A stretch of 23,772 nt of DNA from a virus, in the IMG/VR virus record IMGVR_UViG_3300037333_000015, positions 1 through 23,772 of that record; one strand, given 5' to 3'. The position numbers were made by a program, and so were the translations under genes. Positions within the stretch are counted from its first letter, which is position 1. The number at the start of each line of letters is the position of its first letter. The notes below the pieces were generated by a model that saw only the letters and a program-made list of their open reading frames with translations, made no database searches and was not told where the DNA came from. This document shows positions 16,732 through 23,672 of the stretch, in pieces.

Positions 16732-18270
16732 TTATTGAGGTTGCTCTTGTTGTTGTTCTTCAAATTGTTTATTTTGAATACCATTATTAATAGCATTTTC
16801 AGCAACTCTATCACCCATTTGTTCAGTCTTTTCATTTTGGATTTGTTCTTTACTTTTAATTAATTCATTAGTATCTACACCCATATCTATACCAAGACTT
16901 TTACCTAATAAATCAACATTTAAAATTTCAGTTATTTTTTCAGGACCTACTAATTGTTGCATAGTTTGTACCCATTGTATTTTTTTATTTGCATCATTTG
17001 TTCTTCCTAATGCTTCAATACCAGCTGTTATAGTTGGTTCAACATTTTTATCTAATTTAGGTATTTTATTTTGTTTACCTAATACTTTAATCATTCTTTT
17101 AATTAATGGTAATTGTAATTCTTGTGATAATAATGAATATATACCACTTAAATTACTATCTAATTCTTGTGCCATTAATTGAACTTCTGTTGCAGTAACT
17201 CTTTCAGCATTTCTTGTTGTTGAAGCATTCATCATAAATGTATTTTCTAATCTTCTTGTATATCTATCAATTGAACTGTTTAATATATTAAAATCAACTG
17301 ATTTATTACTTTGTATAGTTCCTACATCTAATTCATCACCTTTTATTACATCACCATTTCTTGCTTGTGCAACATCTGATAATCTTGTTGTTCCATTTGG
17401 TTTAACAGTAAAAACTGTTTTACTTGCAATTGCTGATATTTGAAGATTTGCTTTTTCTAATGTGTTTAAACTTGTTAAATCACTATAATTGTTTTCTACA
17501 ATTCCTCTTCCATAATTTTCACCACTTATTGCTGTTAATCTTACAGGTATAAATGGGTTATCATCATATTTTAATACACCTTCACTTTCAGGTATTATAA
17601 ATTCTTCAACTTCTTGTTTTAATTCCCATTTTTTATCTTTATTTAATTCTAAATATGTAAATAATTCTAAATCTTCATTTAAATCTTTATCTTTAATTTT
17701 TAATTTATTTATAACTTGTTCTTTTATACTATCAGGTAAACCTAATGGACTTATACTTTCTTTTGTTATAATTTTTAATATATTACCAAAATTATCTCTA
17801 TTAACTACAAATGTGTCGTATCTGAATATTCTTAACCCTGTATCTTTATTTTCAGGATAATATATTAAAGAATTACCTGTTATATAACAACTTTGTATAA
17901 CTTGTGTTAAAGGAACTCTAAATGAGTTTGTGTTAAATTCTTTCATTACTCTTTTTTCAATTTTTGATAATGATTGATTAAATAATGATATATTTTCTTC
18001 ACTTTCTTCTTCTAATATAGTTTCATCTATATCTAATCTAAAATATGATGTTGAAGCAGGAAATAAAGTATTCATTGTTTTATTAGTTAATGATTTTATA
18101 CCATTACTACCAACATTTGTATAGTTTTCAGAAAAGTTTGTATTTTCATTATCACCATCTTGTGGTAAAGCAGATGGTATTGTAATTTCAGCATTTTCTC
18201 TTGCTCTATCTAAACTTGAACTTCTTAAATTATCTAACCTTTCAAACTCACTTTTAATATTATTATCCAT
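16732..18270 (-). CDS. Portal / head-tail connector protein (T7 gp8-like)
   Basis: 512 residues, against 536 in T7 gp8. The N-terminus follows T7 closely: FERLDNLRSSSLDRARENAEITIPSALPQDGDNENT (T7 YERLKNDRAPYETRAQNCAQYTIPSLFPKDSDNAST), then GSNGIKSLTNKTMNTLFPASTSYFRL and SKIEKRVMKEFNTNSFRVPL, then VIQSCYITGNSLIYYPE. The later ERVTATEVQLMAQELDSNLSGIYSLLSQELQLPLIKR is the conserved helix of the portal stem and crown region. Twelve copies form the DNA-packaging channel at one capsid vertex. The C-terminus is glutamine-rich (QFEEQQQEQPQ). AAAAGG precedes ATG. Confidence 0.95.
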   Translation of the reverse strand: MDNNIKSEFERLDNLRSSSLDRARENAEITIPSALPQDGDNENTNFSENYTNVGSNGIKSLTNKTMNTLFPASTSYFRLDIDETILEEESEENISLFNQSLSKIEKRVMKEFNTNSFRVPLTQVIQSCYITGNSLIYYPENKDTGLRIFRYDTFVVNRDNFGNILKIITKESISPLGLPDSIKEQVINKLKIKDKDLNEDLELFTYLELNKDKKWELKQEVEEFIIPESEGVLKYDDNPFIPVRLTAISGENYGRGIVENNYSDLTSLNTLEKANLQISAIASKTVFTVKPNGTTRLSDVAQARNGDVIKGDELDVGTIQSNKSVDFNILNSSIDRYTRRLENTFMMNASTTRNAERVTATEVQLMAQELDSNLSGIYSLLSQELQLPLIKRMIKVLGKQNKIPKLDKNVEPTITAGIEALGRTNDANKKIQWVQTMQQLVGPEKITEILNVDLLGKSLGIDMGVDTNELIKSKEQIQNEKTEQMGDRVAENAINNGIQNKQFEEQQQEQPQ

Positions 18271-18349
18271 TTTTTTTAACCTTTTTTAATGTATTTTTAT
18301 CATTATTTTTTAATTTTGTTTTTGATAAATCTTTTGTTACTATACACAT
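18263..18349 (-). CDS. Tiny ORF overlapping the portal start (28 aa)
   Basis: The ORF starts MCIVTKDLSKTKLKNNDKNT and ends 8 bases inside the portal gene in another frame. The ATG has GGAG eight bases before it, and it starts directly at the end of the 60-aa gene (the stop of that gene is one base away). The product would be very basic. It may be a real small protein, or a translational link from the upstream gene to portal. No family is recognised. Confidence 0.4.
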   Translation of the reverse strand: MCIVTKDLSKTKLKNNDKNTLKKVKKNG

Positions 18350-18532
18350 TTATTTTTCTCCATTTTTTTCTTTTTCATATTCTAAAATTATTAATAAACT
18401 ATCTATTAATTCTCTTTTTCCACTATATATCCAAATATCCCTATCAGTCATATCTTTTGTAGGACATTTATGTTTATATAATTGATTTAATTTTTCTATT
18501 AAATCATAACTATTATAAGGTATATTTTCCAT
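18350..18532 (-). CDS. Hypothetical protein, 60 aa, between polymerase and portal
   Basis: The sequence has the central motif CPTKDMTDRDIWIYSGKRELIDSLL, followed by a short helix and a lysine-rich end. Compositionally it looks like a compact folded protein, not a shadow ORF: it contains W, C, Y and D at conserved-looking spacing and has AAGGAAAAAGAAAAAT before ATG. It is the first gene behind the candidate promoter at 18568-18587. I recognise no family with certainty. In T7 this interval holds genes 5.5 to 7.7, including the 5' exonuclease, none of which is seen here. Confidence 0.7.
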   Translation of the reverse strand: MENIPYNSYDLIEKLNQLYKHKCPTKDMTDRDIWIYSGKRELIDSLLIILEYEKEKNGEK

Positions 18533-18551
18533 ATTTTTCTTTTTCCTTTTT

Positions 18552-18569
18552 AATAATAAAATTATTATT
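18552..18569 (-). other. Short AT hairpin at the 5' end of the predicted late transcript
   Basis: The 8-base arms AATAATAA (18552-18559) and TTATTATT (18562-18569) are complementary. The hairpin begins within a few bases of the predicted start point of the candidate promoter, so it would form the very 5' end of the mRNA, as stem-loops do on many T7 mRNAs. It lies just before the AAGGA of the 60-aa gene. It may be chance, since it consists only of A and T. Confidence 0.35.
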
Positions 18570-18587
18570 GTCTATTAGGGTGCTATA
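18568..18587 (-). promoter_or_regulatory. Candidate phage RNA polymerase promoter before the portal gene group
   Basis: On the minus strand this reads TATAGCACCCTAATAGACAA. It differs only at two adjacent bases from the site at 3361-3380, and both sites are intergenic. The G/C core GCACCC stands out sharply in this DNA. The arrangement up to CTAATA and GACAA recalls the SP6/T7-type promoter core ending at the transcription start. It directly follows the polymerase stop codon and would drive the structural genes. Confidence 0.58.
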
Positions 18588-18591
18588 TATT

Positions 18592-19563
18592 TTAATGTGT
18601 TTCATACCAATTTTTACCAATATTAACTTCTGAATCTAATTTGATTTTTAAATTATAATATTCACCACTTTCTATTAAACTTTCTTTACCTAATTTTGAC
18701 ACTAATTCTTTATCTTTTTCAAATATTTCAATTTGTATTTCATCATGTATATTTGCTACAAAATTATATTTTATACAGTTTGCTCTTAGTTTACTATTGA
18801 ACAATTCTAACATTTTTATCATTATTATACTACTTGCTGATTGTAGTAATAAATTTAAATTTTTATAACTTTCTTCTGATTTTATAATTTCACCATTTAA
18901 TAATTCTATATTATTATTACTTTCTATTTTATTTTTTAATTTATTTAACTTTGGTAAATTTTCAAGAAATTTTTTTTTAATATCTTTACCTATTTTTTTA
19001 TATTCTTCATCAGTTTTATTATTACTTAATTTTTTACCTAAATTTAAATCACCAATTCCATATAAAAAAGCATATATAAATGTTTTAGCTTGATTTCTAT
19101 CTTTTAATTCTGCTTTATCTCTATTATAATTATGAATATCACCAAAATATATTTGTTCTATATATTTTTCATCATCCATATAATGTGCTAATAATCTTAA
19201 TTCTATATTACTTGCATCAATACCTAATAATACTTTATTATCTTCTACAATAAATAATTGTCTAAACTCTTTACCATATAAAGAATTTTTAGATGGTATT
19301 GAACTTATATTAGGGTTTGAATGTGATATTCTTTTTGTTATAGAACCATTAATTTTATGATGACTATGTATTCTATTATTTTTATCATTTTCAGCATATT
19401 CTATTAAACTTAATAATAATGTCATTCTTCTATTAATTGTATCTTTATCTGCATCTATTTCATATATATCATTTAATAATTTAATATGTAATTGTTGTGC
19501 TTGTTTAACATCAAATTTAAAACCGTATTTCTCTTGTTTTTTTATAATTTCCTCAAATTTCAT
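18592..19563 (-). CDS. Minimal family A DNA polymerase (palm and fingers only)
   Basis: 323 residues, against 704 in T7 gp5. Residues 3-30 (FEEIIKKQEKYGFKFDVKQAQQLHIKLL) match T7 just after its exonuclease domain (LLAKQERNGFPFD). Then about 150 T7 residues (thumb and thioredoxin-binding region) are replaced by only about 25, and the match resumes at RIHSHHKINGSITKRISHSNPNISSIP. Motif A is GIDASNIELRLLAH (D116). Motif B is RNQAKTFIYAFLYGIG (R156, K160, Y164, Y168, G169). Then LLLQSAS (238-244) and motif C HDEIQIE (H273, D274). The C-terminus NWYETH parallels T7 NWAICH. All catalytic residues are present, but the 3'-5' exonuclease domain is absent. The start has AAGGAAAAGTA before ATG, so the short form looks genuine. 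Confidence 0.93.
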   Translation of the reverse strand: MKFEEIIKKQEKYGFKFDVKQAQQLHIKLLNDIYEIDADKDTINRRMTLLLSLIEYAENDKNNRIHSHHKINGSITKRISHSNPNISSIPSKNSLYGKEFRQLFIVEDNKVLLGIDASNIELRLLAHYMDDEKYIEQIYFGDIHNYNRDKAELKDRNQAKTFIYAFLYGIGDLNLGKKLSNNKTDEEYKKIGKDIKKKFLENLPKLNKLKNKIESNNNIELLNGEIIKSEESYKNLNLLLQSASSIIMIKMLELFNSKLRANCIKYNFVANIHDEIQIEIFEKDKELVSKLGKESLIESGEYYNLKIKLDSEVNIGKNWYETH

Positions 19564-19575
19564 TACTTTTCCTTT

Positions 19576-20323
19576 TTATTTTTTTAATATAAATAATTTT
19601 TCTGTTTGTTTTTTTTGCCCTAAACCATTTTTTAATTCTTTTTTAAATATTAATTCAAAATATTTCGGTGCATTATATTCACTTAAAAATATTATACAAT
19701 TTTTATTATATACTAAATTTTTACACCATTTATAAAATTCATCTTGATTTATTTCTAAATTTTTTGAATATTTAGTTGTATTAAAATATGGTGGGTCTAA
19801 ATAAATAATAGAATTATTTTCAATTTTTAAATTTAAATAATCACTATATATAAATTCAATATGTTTTATACTTTCTCTTTGTTTTAAAATATTATTATGT
19901 AATATTTTTTGATAATTCCTTTTAGATTTATTATCATTATCTTTATTACCTGCATAACTATGCATAAACATACCACTAAAAGTTTTAGTAAAACCTATAT
20001 AACCTATATACCATTTTTCATATTTTTTTATATAATTTTCATTATCTTTATTAAAAGGATGTTTATGGTTGTTATAATAATCATCTTTTTTCATAAAATT
20101 AAATTCTATTTTATCATTTGTTTTCATTTTATTTAATAATGCTATTAAATATTTATTATAATCACTTCCTATTATATTTTTAAAACCATTTTTATCTATT
20201 TTATCTATTAAATTTGCACCACCTACAAAAGGTTCATAATAGTTTTTTATTATTGTCGTAATAAATTTCTATAAAACCTAATATATCTTTACTTAATCTA
20301 TTTTTACTTCCAATATATACCAT
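19576..20323 (-). CDS. Dam-type (D12 class) DNA adenine N6-methyltransferase, broken by a frameshift
   Basis: The gene begins at 20323, overlapping the helicase stop as TAATG, and reads MVYIGSKNRLSKDILGFIE, the usual start of this family (R-Y-x-G-S-K). It then hits TGA at 20234-20236. The frame one base over continues without a break from about 20268: FITTIIKNYYEPFVGGANLIDKI, containing the AdoMet-binding motif EPFVGGAN. It then gives a full target-recognition region (YIGFTKTFSGMFMHSYAG), catalytic motif DPPYFNTT and the end GQKKQTEKLFILKK. A single +1 shift near 20263-20269 would restore about 247 residues, a normal Dam length. An internal ATG at 20127 gives 183 residues without motif I and should not be active. 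The cause may be an assembly error, a recent mutation or a programmed shift. Confidence 0.88.
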
Positions 20324-22026
20324 TATTTTTCCTTTTCATTATCTTTTATAAAATTTTTTATTTTTATTTTTTCTAAATATTTAGGTGTTTGGTCTTCAAG
20401 TAAATCAATTTTATTATTATCATCTTCAATTCTTCCTGTTAATTTATTATATTTTAATTTATCAGCAATACCTGTGTCTCCTGTCTCTCTACATTTTAGA
20501 ACTCTTATTTGTAGTTTATTTTTTTCATCACCATCTGCTTGTTGATTTCTTTCTAATGCTATAATTTGATCACTTAATTGTTCTAAACTTGCAGAACCTC
20601 TTAAATCTGTTAATGATACATTTCCACCTTCATTAAAATCACCACCACTTTTTCTTTTTAAATGAACTATTGCTATTATTATCAAACCTGTTTCTTCACA
20701 TAAACTTTTTAATGAAGTCATTATTATATCTAATTCTTTCCTTTCGTCTGATAATCTATTACCACTTACAACTATTGAAATATGATCTAAAAATACAACA
20801 TCAGTTTTTAATACTGTTCTCATAAATCTTATTTTATTAATTAAATTTTCACTATCTATACTACCAAAATGATTATAGAAATTTATTCCTTTATCAAATA
20901 ATTTTTCTTTTGATTTTTTTATTTGTTCAATTGTTAAAACTTTTGTTGGGTTTATTCTAAAATCTTTTAAAGGTACATTATTATCTAAACATATAAAAGC
21001 TTGTGCTGTTTTTTTATATTGTTCTTCAAGAAATATCATACTTACTTTTTTTCCTTTGTTTTTAAAATCATAAGCTATTTCCCTTGCTAATGTTGATTTA
21101 CCTATACCACTTCCTGCTGTTATCAACATTAATTCATTTTCTCTAATACCCATAGTCATATCATTTAATTTATTATATGGAAATTCTATACCACCTTCCA
21201 TTGGTTCTATTAAATCTTCTAAACTTATATCATCACCACTTATTATACTATCAGGTCTTAAAATTTCAGCATTATATATACAATTAACTAACATACCATC
21301 TTTATTATCTTTTAAATAATCATTAGCATCTTTATATCCATCTGTATATCTTACAATTTTTGTTTTACCTGGTTGAAATAAATTTGACACATCTTCAATT
21401 ACACTTTGTCCTGCTTCATCATTATCAAATGCTATTATTATTTCTTCAAAACTATCTACATATTCAAAATTTTTTAGTAAATCTCTAACTGCATTACCTG
21501 CACCATTTGGTATTGATACAACAGGTATTTTATTTTTAAATATTTTTGAAATAGATAATGAATCTATTTCACCTTCTGTTATTATAATTTTTTTACCACC
21601 ACTTTTAAACATATGTGAACCATATAAAGTAATTTCTTTACTATCACCTATCCATCTAAAATCTTTATCTTTACTTCTAGTTTTTTGTGCTACAATCCTT
21701 CCTTCTTTATTTCTATAATTAGCTATTTGTAGTTTTTTTTCTTCATTATATTTATAATCATATAATTTACAAGTATTTTCATCTATATTTCTAACTTTTA
21801 ATTCTTTAACAATACCTTTTAATAATTGTTGTTTTTGTTTTTTTACTACTACACTATTTACTTTATTATCTTTTTTAGTATATGTTATACTATTATCACC
21901 TTGTTTTGTATTATTACAAGAAAAACAATGTGAAGAACCTCCTTCATATATTGTTTTTGCATCTGAACTCCCACATACTTCACAAGGTTGATGACTTAAT
22001 TTTATTATATTATGATTATTTCCCAT
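20323..22026 (-). CDS. DNA primase-helicase (T7 gp4-like)
   Basis: 567 residues, the same as T7 gp4 (566). The zinc-binding primase domain has C15xxC18 and C34xxC37 (PCEVCGSSDAK...HCFSC). The TOPRIM core has TEGEIDSLS (E151) and FDNDEAG (D201, D203). The RecA-type helicase has Walker A GSGIGKST (305-312), the catalytic glutamate in FLEEQ, Walker B FLDH (D414), H455 in IVHLKR, SLTDLRGSASLEQLSDQIIALERNQ and LKCRETGDTG with the arginine R513. It lays primers and unwinds the fork for the phage polymerase. The C-terminus is lysine-rich, not the acidic tail by which T7 gp4 contacts gp5. The ATG follows AAAGGGAAAAACAA; the gene overlaps the methyltransferase start by one base. Confidence 0.97.
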   Translation of the reverse strand: MGNNHNIIKLSHQPCEVCGSSDAKTIYEGGSSHCFSCNNTKQGDNSITYTKKDNKVNSVVVKKQKQQLLKGIVKELKVRNIDENTCKLYDYKYNEEKKLQIANYRNKEGRIVAQKTRSKDKDFRWIGDSKEITLYGSHMFKSGGKKIIITEGEIDSLSISKIFKNKIPVVSIPNGAGNAVRDLLKNFEYVDSFEEIIIAFDNDEAGQSVIEDVSNLFQPGKTKIVRYTDGYKDANDYLKDNKDGMLVNCIYNAEILRPDSIISGDDISLEDLIEPMEGGIEFPYNKLNDMTMGIRENELMLITAGSGIGKSTLAREIAYDFKNKGKKVSMIFLEEQYKKTAQAFICLDNNVPLKDFRINPTKVLTIEQIKKSKEKLFDKGINFYNHFGSIDSENLINKIRFMRTVLKTDVVFLDHISIVVSGNRLSDERKELDIIMTSLKSLCEETGLIIIAIVHLKRKSGGDFNEGGNVSLTDLRGSASLEQLSDQIIALERNQQADGDEKNKLQIRVLKCRETGDTGIADKLKYNKLTGRIEDDNNKIDLLEDQTPKYLEKIKIKNFIKDNEKEK

Positions 22027-22048
22027 TTGTTTTTCCCTTTATTTTTAT

Positions 22049-22237
22049 TTATTGCATTATTTTTCTAAATTCTTTTATATCCATTCCATTTATTTCTTGT
22101 TCTATTAAAAATAATTTAATTTCACCTAATTTATTGTTTTTATACTCAATTTCTTTTGTTTTATCATTTATTAATTGTTGAGCATTTATAATATCTAATT
22201 CTAATATATTTATATATTCTTTGTAAATTTTTTTCAT
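22049..22237 (-). CDS. Hypothetical coiled-coil protein, 62 aa
   Basis: A short helical protein with leucine and isoleucine heptads from about residue 10 to 50 (LELDIINAQQLINDKTKEIEYKNNKLGEI) and no catalytic motif. It sits between the endonuclease VII-type gene and the primase-helicase with AAGGAAAATAAA before ATG, in a tight run of genes read in the same direction. No family is recognised. A small accessory factor for replication or for host takeover would fit the position. Confidence 0.65.
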   Translation of the reverse strand: MKKIYKEYINILELDIINAQQLINDKTKEIEYKNNKLGEIKLFLIEQEINGMDIKEFRKIMQ

Positions 22238-22247
22238 TTTATTTTCC

Positions 22248-22703
22248 TTATTTTTTTATTATACCATTAAAACCATTTTTCATTAAATAAATAGAACCTA
22301 AATTTAAATTATTAGGATTATCTTTTGAAAACCCTAACATTAAATTACAATTTCTACAAATTATTCCTCTTATATCTTTCTTCTCACATCTTTCTCCATC
22401 TTCTAAATGTTTATGATCAACTACAAATTCTTGTTTATTATCATTTGTATAATCTTTACCACAACATTTACATTCATAATTTTGTTCTTTTATTATTTCT
22501 TCAAATTCATCTAAATTAATACCATATCTATGTTTTAAATTTATATTTCTTCTTTCTTTCTTTGTATATTTCTTTTGTTTAGTTTTAGGTTTATCTTTTT
22601 CCTCAACTTTTAAACTAAATGTATATTTTTTTAAATCAATTGTTTCATTGATAATTACTTTTGTGATTTTTTCTATTGTTTTTGCTATTTTATTTTTACT
22701 CAT
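22248..22703 (-). CDS. Recombination endonuclease VII-type HNH nuclease
   Basis: 151 residues. After a basic N-terminal extension (1-55), residues 56-145 fit the endonuclease VII family: LKHRYGINLDEFEEIIKEQ, zinc cysteines C78/C81 (ECKCCGK) and C116/C119 (CRNC), the catalytic VVDHKH (D96, H97) and RGIICRNCNLMLGFSKDNP with N120. The family cleaves branched DNA such as Holliday junctions. T7 uses a different fold (gp3) for this job just upstream of gp4, so this gene is probably the functional replacement, resolving replication intermediates before packaging and perhaps breaking down host DNA. A free-standing homing HNH enzyme is the alternative. It follows the zinc ribbon gene after one base. 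Confidence 0.88.
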   Translation of the reverse strand: MSKNKIAKTIEKITKVIINETIDLKKYTFSLKVEEKDKPKTKQKKYTKKERRNINLKHRYGINLDEFEEIIKEQNYECKCCGKDYTNDNKQEFVVDHKHLEDGERCEKKDIRGIICRNCNLMLGFSKDNPNNLNLGSIYLMKNGFNGIIKK

Positions 22704-22704
22704 T

Positions 22705-22899
22705 TTATTTCCCTTGTTTTTTTTGTTTTTTAAATATTAATTCATATTTTTCTTCTGCTGTTTCTTTGTAATCTATATTATAAATTTCATTACCACAACA
22801 TACACATTTTATATATTCTTCACCATCAAATTTTATACCATAATTTAATTCATTACAATTTTCACAAATTACATCATTATATTCTTTATATTTATACAT
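22705..22899 (-). CDS. Small zinc-ribbon protein, 64 aa
   Basis: Two CxxC pairs, C12/C15 (VICENCNEL) and C32/C35 (KCVCCGN), spaced by 16 residues, form a typical rubredoxin-like zinc ribbon; C34 is an extra cysteine. The C-terminal 20 residues are a charged helix (AEEKYELIFKKQKKQGK). Such proteins often bind nucleic acid or RNA polymerase, but no family is identifiable. The start at 22899 lies 10 bases after the preceding gene and has only a weak ribosome binding site, so it may depend on translation of the upstream gene. Confidence 0.7.
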   Translation of the reverse strand: MYKYKEYNDVICENCNELNYGIKFDGEEYIKCVCCGNEIYNIDYKETAEEKYELIFKKQKKQGK

Positions 22900-22909
22900 T
22901 TATTTAACT

Positions 22910-23410
22910 TTAAACATATAATTCAATTGACATTGAATAATTAGTATATCTTGAATCATATTTATCTTTAAATTTATCTAATTTAATTAAACCACAATTA
23001 TCAATTTCATTTGTAAAACTTTTTATAAAATTATTTTTTAATTCTTCTTTTATATATTCTTCACCCATTATATCAATATCATATTGACTAACTTTTAAAT
23101 TTTTATTAAATATTTTTTTGTTTATTGTTTTTTCATTATAATTTATATTTGATATTTTAACATCTGTTTTTAAATTTAAACATTCATCTTGTAATTTTTT
23201 ATATTTATCTTTTAAATTTTTTAATTCAAATTCTAATGAATCATTTTTTGAAATTAAAAAATAATTATCATCTTCTAATTTTAAAGTTTTACTTCCTTCT
23301 TTTTCTAATTCTTTATTTAAATTATTTAAAACTTCTAATATATCATTCATAATATCTATATTATAACCACCTAATTTTTTTATTAAATATCTTTTTATAT
23401 TTTTTAACAT
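22910..23410 (-). CDS. Hypothetical coiled-coil protein, 166 aa
   Basis: The N-terminus is basic (MLKNIKRYLIKKLGGYN). Residues about 20-95 form a long amphipathic helix with leucine heptads (DILEVLNNLNKELEKEG, then LEFELKNLKDKYKKLQDECLNLK). The last 60 residues (GEEYIKEELKNNFIKSFTNEI...YSMSIELYV) look globular. No domain that I know is visible. It is four bases from the preceding gene and has AGAGGGTAAAAAA before ATG. In T7-like phages this position, ahead of the recombination and replication genes, usually carries small host-interaction proteins. Confidence 0.65.
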   Translation of the reverse strand: MLKNIKRYLIKKLGGYNIDIMNDILEVLNNLNKELEKEGSKTLKLEDDNYFLISKNDSLEFELKNLKDKYKKLQDECLNLKTDVKISNINYNEKTINKKIFNKNLKVSQYDIDIMGEEYIKEELKNNFIKSFTNEIDNCGLIKLDKFKDKYDSRYTNYSMSIELYV

Positions 23411-23414
23411 TTTT

Positions 23415-23630
23415 TTACCCTCTTTTTTTTATTATTTTATTTATATTATATATTAAATTTGAATTTATATTAGGAGTTGTTTTTAATTCTAAATCTAAAT
23501 ATTTAATTAACTCTTGTGTTTCCATTAATTCTAAAAATCCAAATTCATTATTAACATCTATTATTTTTATTGTTTCATTGTTAGTATCTATTAAATTAAA
23601 TAATTCAAAATTCATTTCTATATTTTCCAT
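23415..23630 (-). CDS. Hypothetical acidic protein, 71 aa
   Basis: An acidic small protein (MENIEMNFELFNLIDTNNET...IKIIDVNNEFGFLELMETQELIKYL) with a possible strand-helix pattern and a basic tail (KIIKKRG). It has no recognisable family. AAGGGAAATAACAAAA lies before ATG, and the next gene follows after four bases. Composition with F, L and D at regular spacing and the clear ribosome binding site support a real gene. Confidence 0.62.
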   Translation of the reverse strand: MENIEMNFELFNLIDTNNETIKIIDVNNEFGFLELMETQELIKYLDLELKTTPNINSNLIYNINKIIKKRG

Positions 23631-23672
23631 TTTTGTTATTTCCCTTATTATTTTTTATTTTTTTTTTTTTTT
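23631..23672 (-). other. Intergenic A-tract with ribosome binding site
   Basis: The gap between the partial gene and the 71-aa gene holds a run of 17 T on the plus strand (23658-23674, A17 in the mRNA; it reaches two bases into the stop codon TAA), then the AAGGGA of the next gene. There is no hairpin before it, so this is not an intrinsic terminator. The run is a likely place for replication or sequencing slippage. Confidence 0.6.

Noticed and set aside
18349-18592. Attachment site, integrase or other sign of a prophage
   Set aside because: No integrase, repressor or tRNA-like sequence was seen. The repeated 20-mer is better explained as a promoter.
19576-20127. A complete 183-aa methyltransferase starting at the internal ATG at 20127
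   Set aside because: This would lack the EPFVGGAN cofactor motif. The frame stays open upstream to about 20268, and a coupled start at 20323 supplies the proper family N-terminus in the neighbouring frame.
3242-22519. Plus-strand ORFs such as 3242-3454, 7456-7716, 9954-10184, 16083-16298, 19909-20136, 21882-22181 and 22325-22519
   Set aside because: All lie opposite well-supported minus-strand genes, have F/L/I/Y-rich shadow composition and lack ribosome binding sites.
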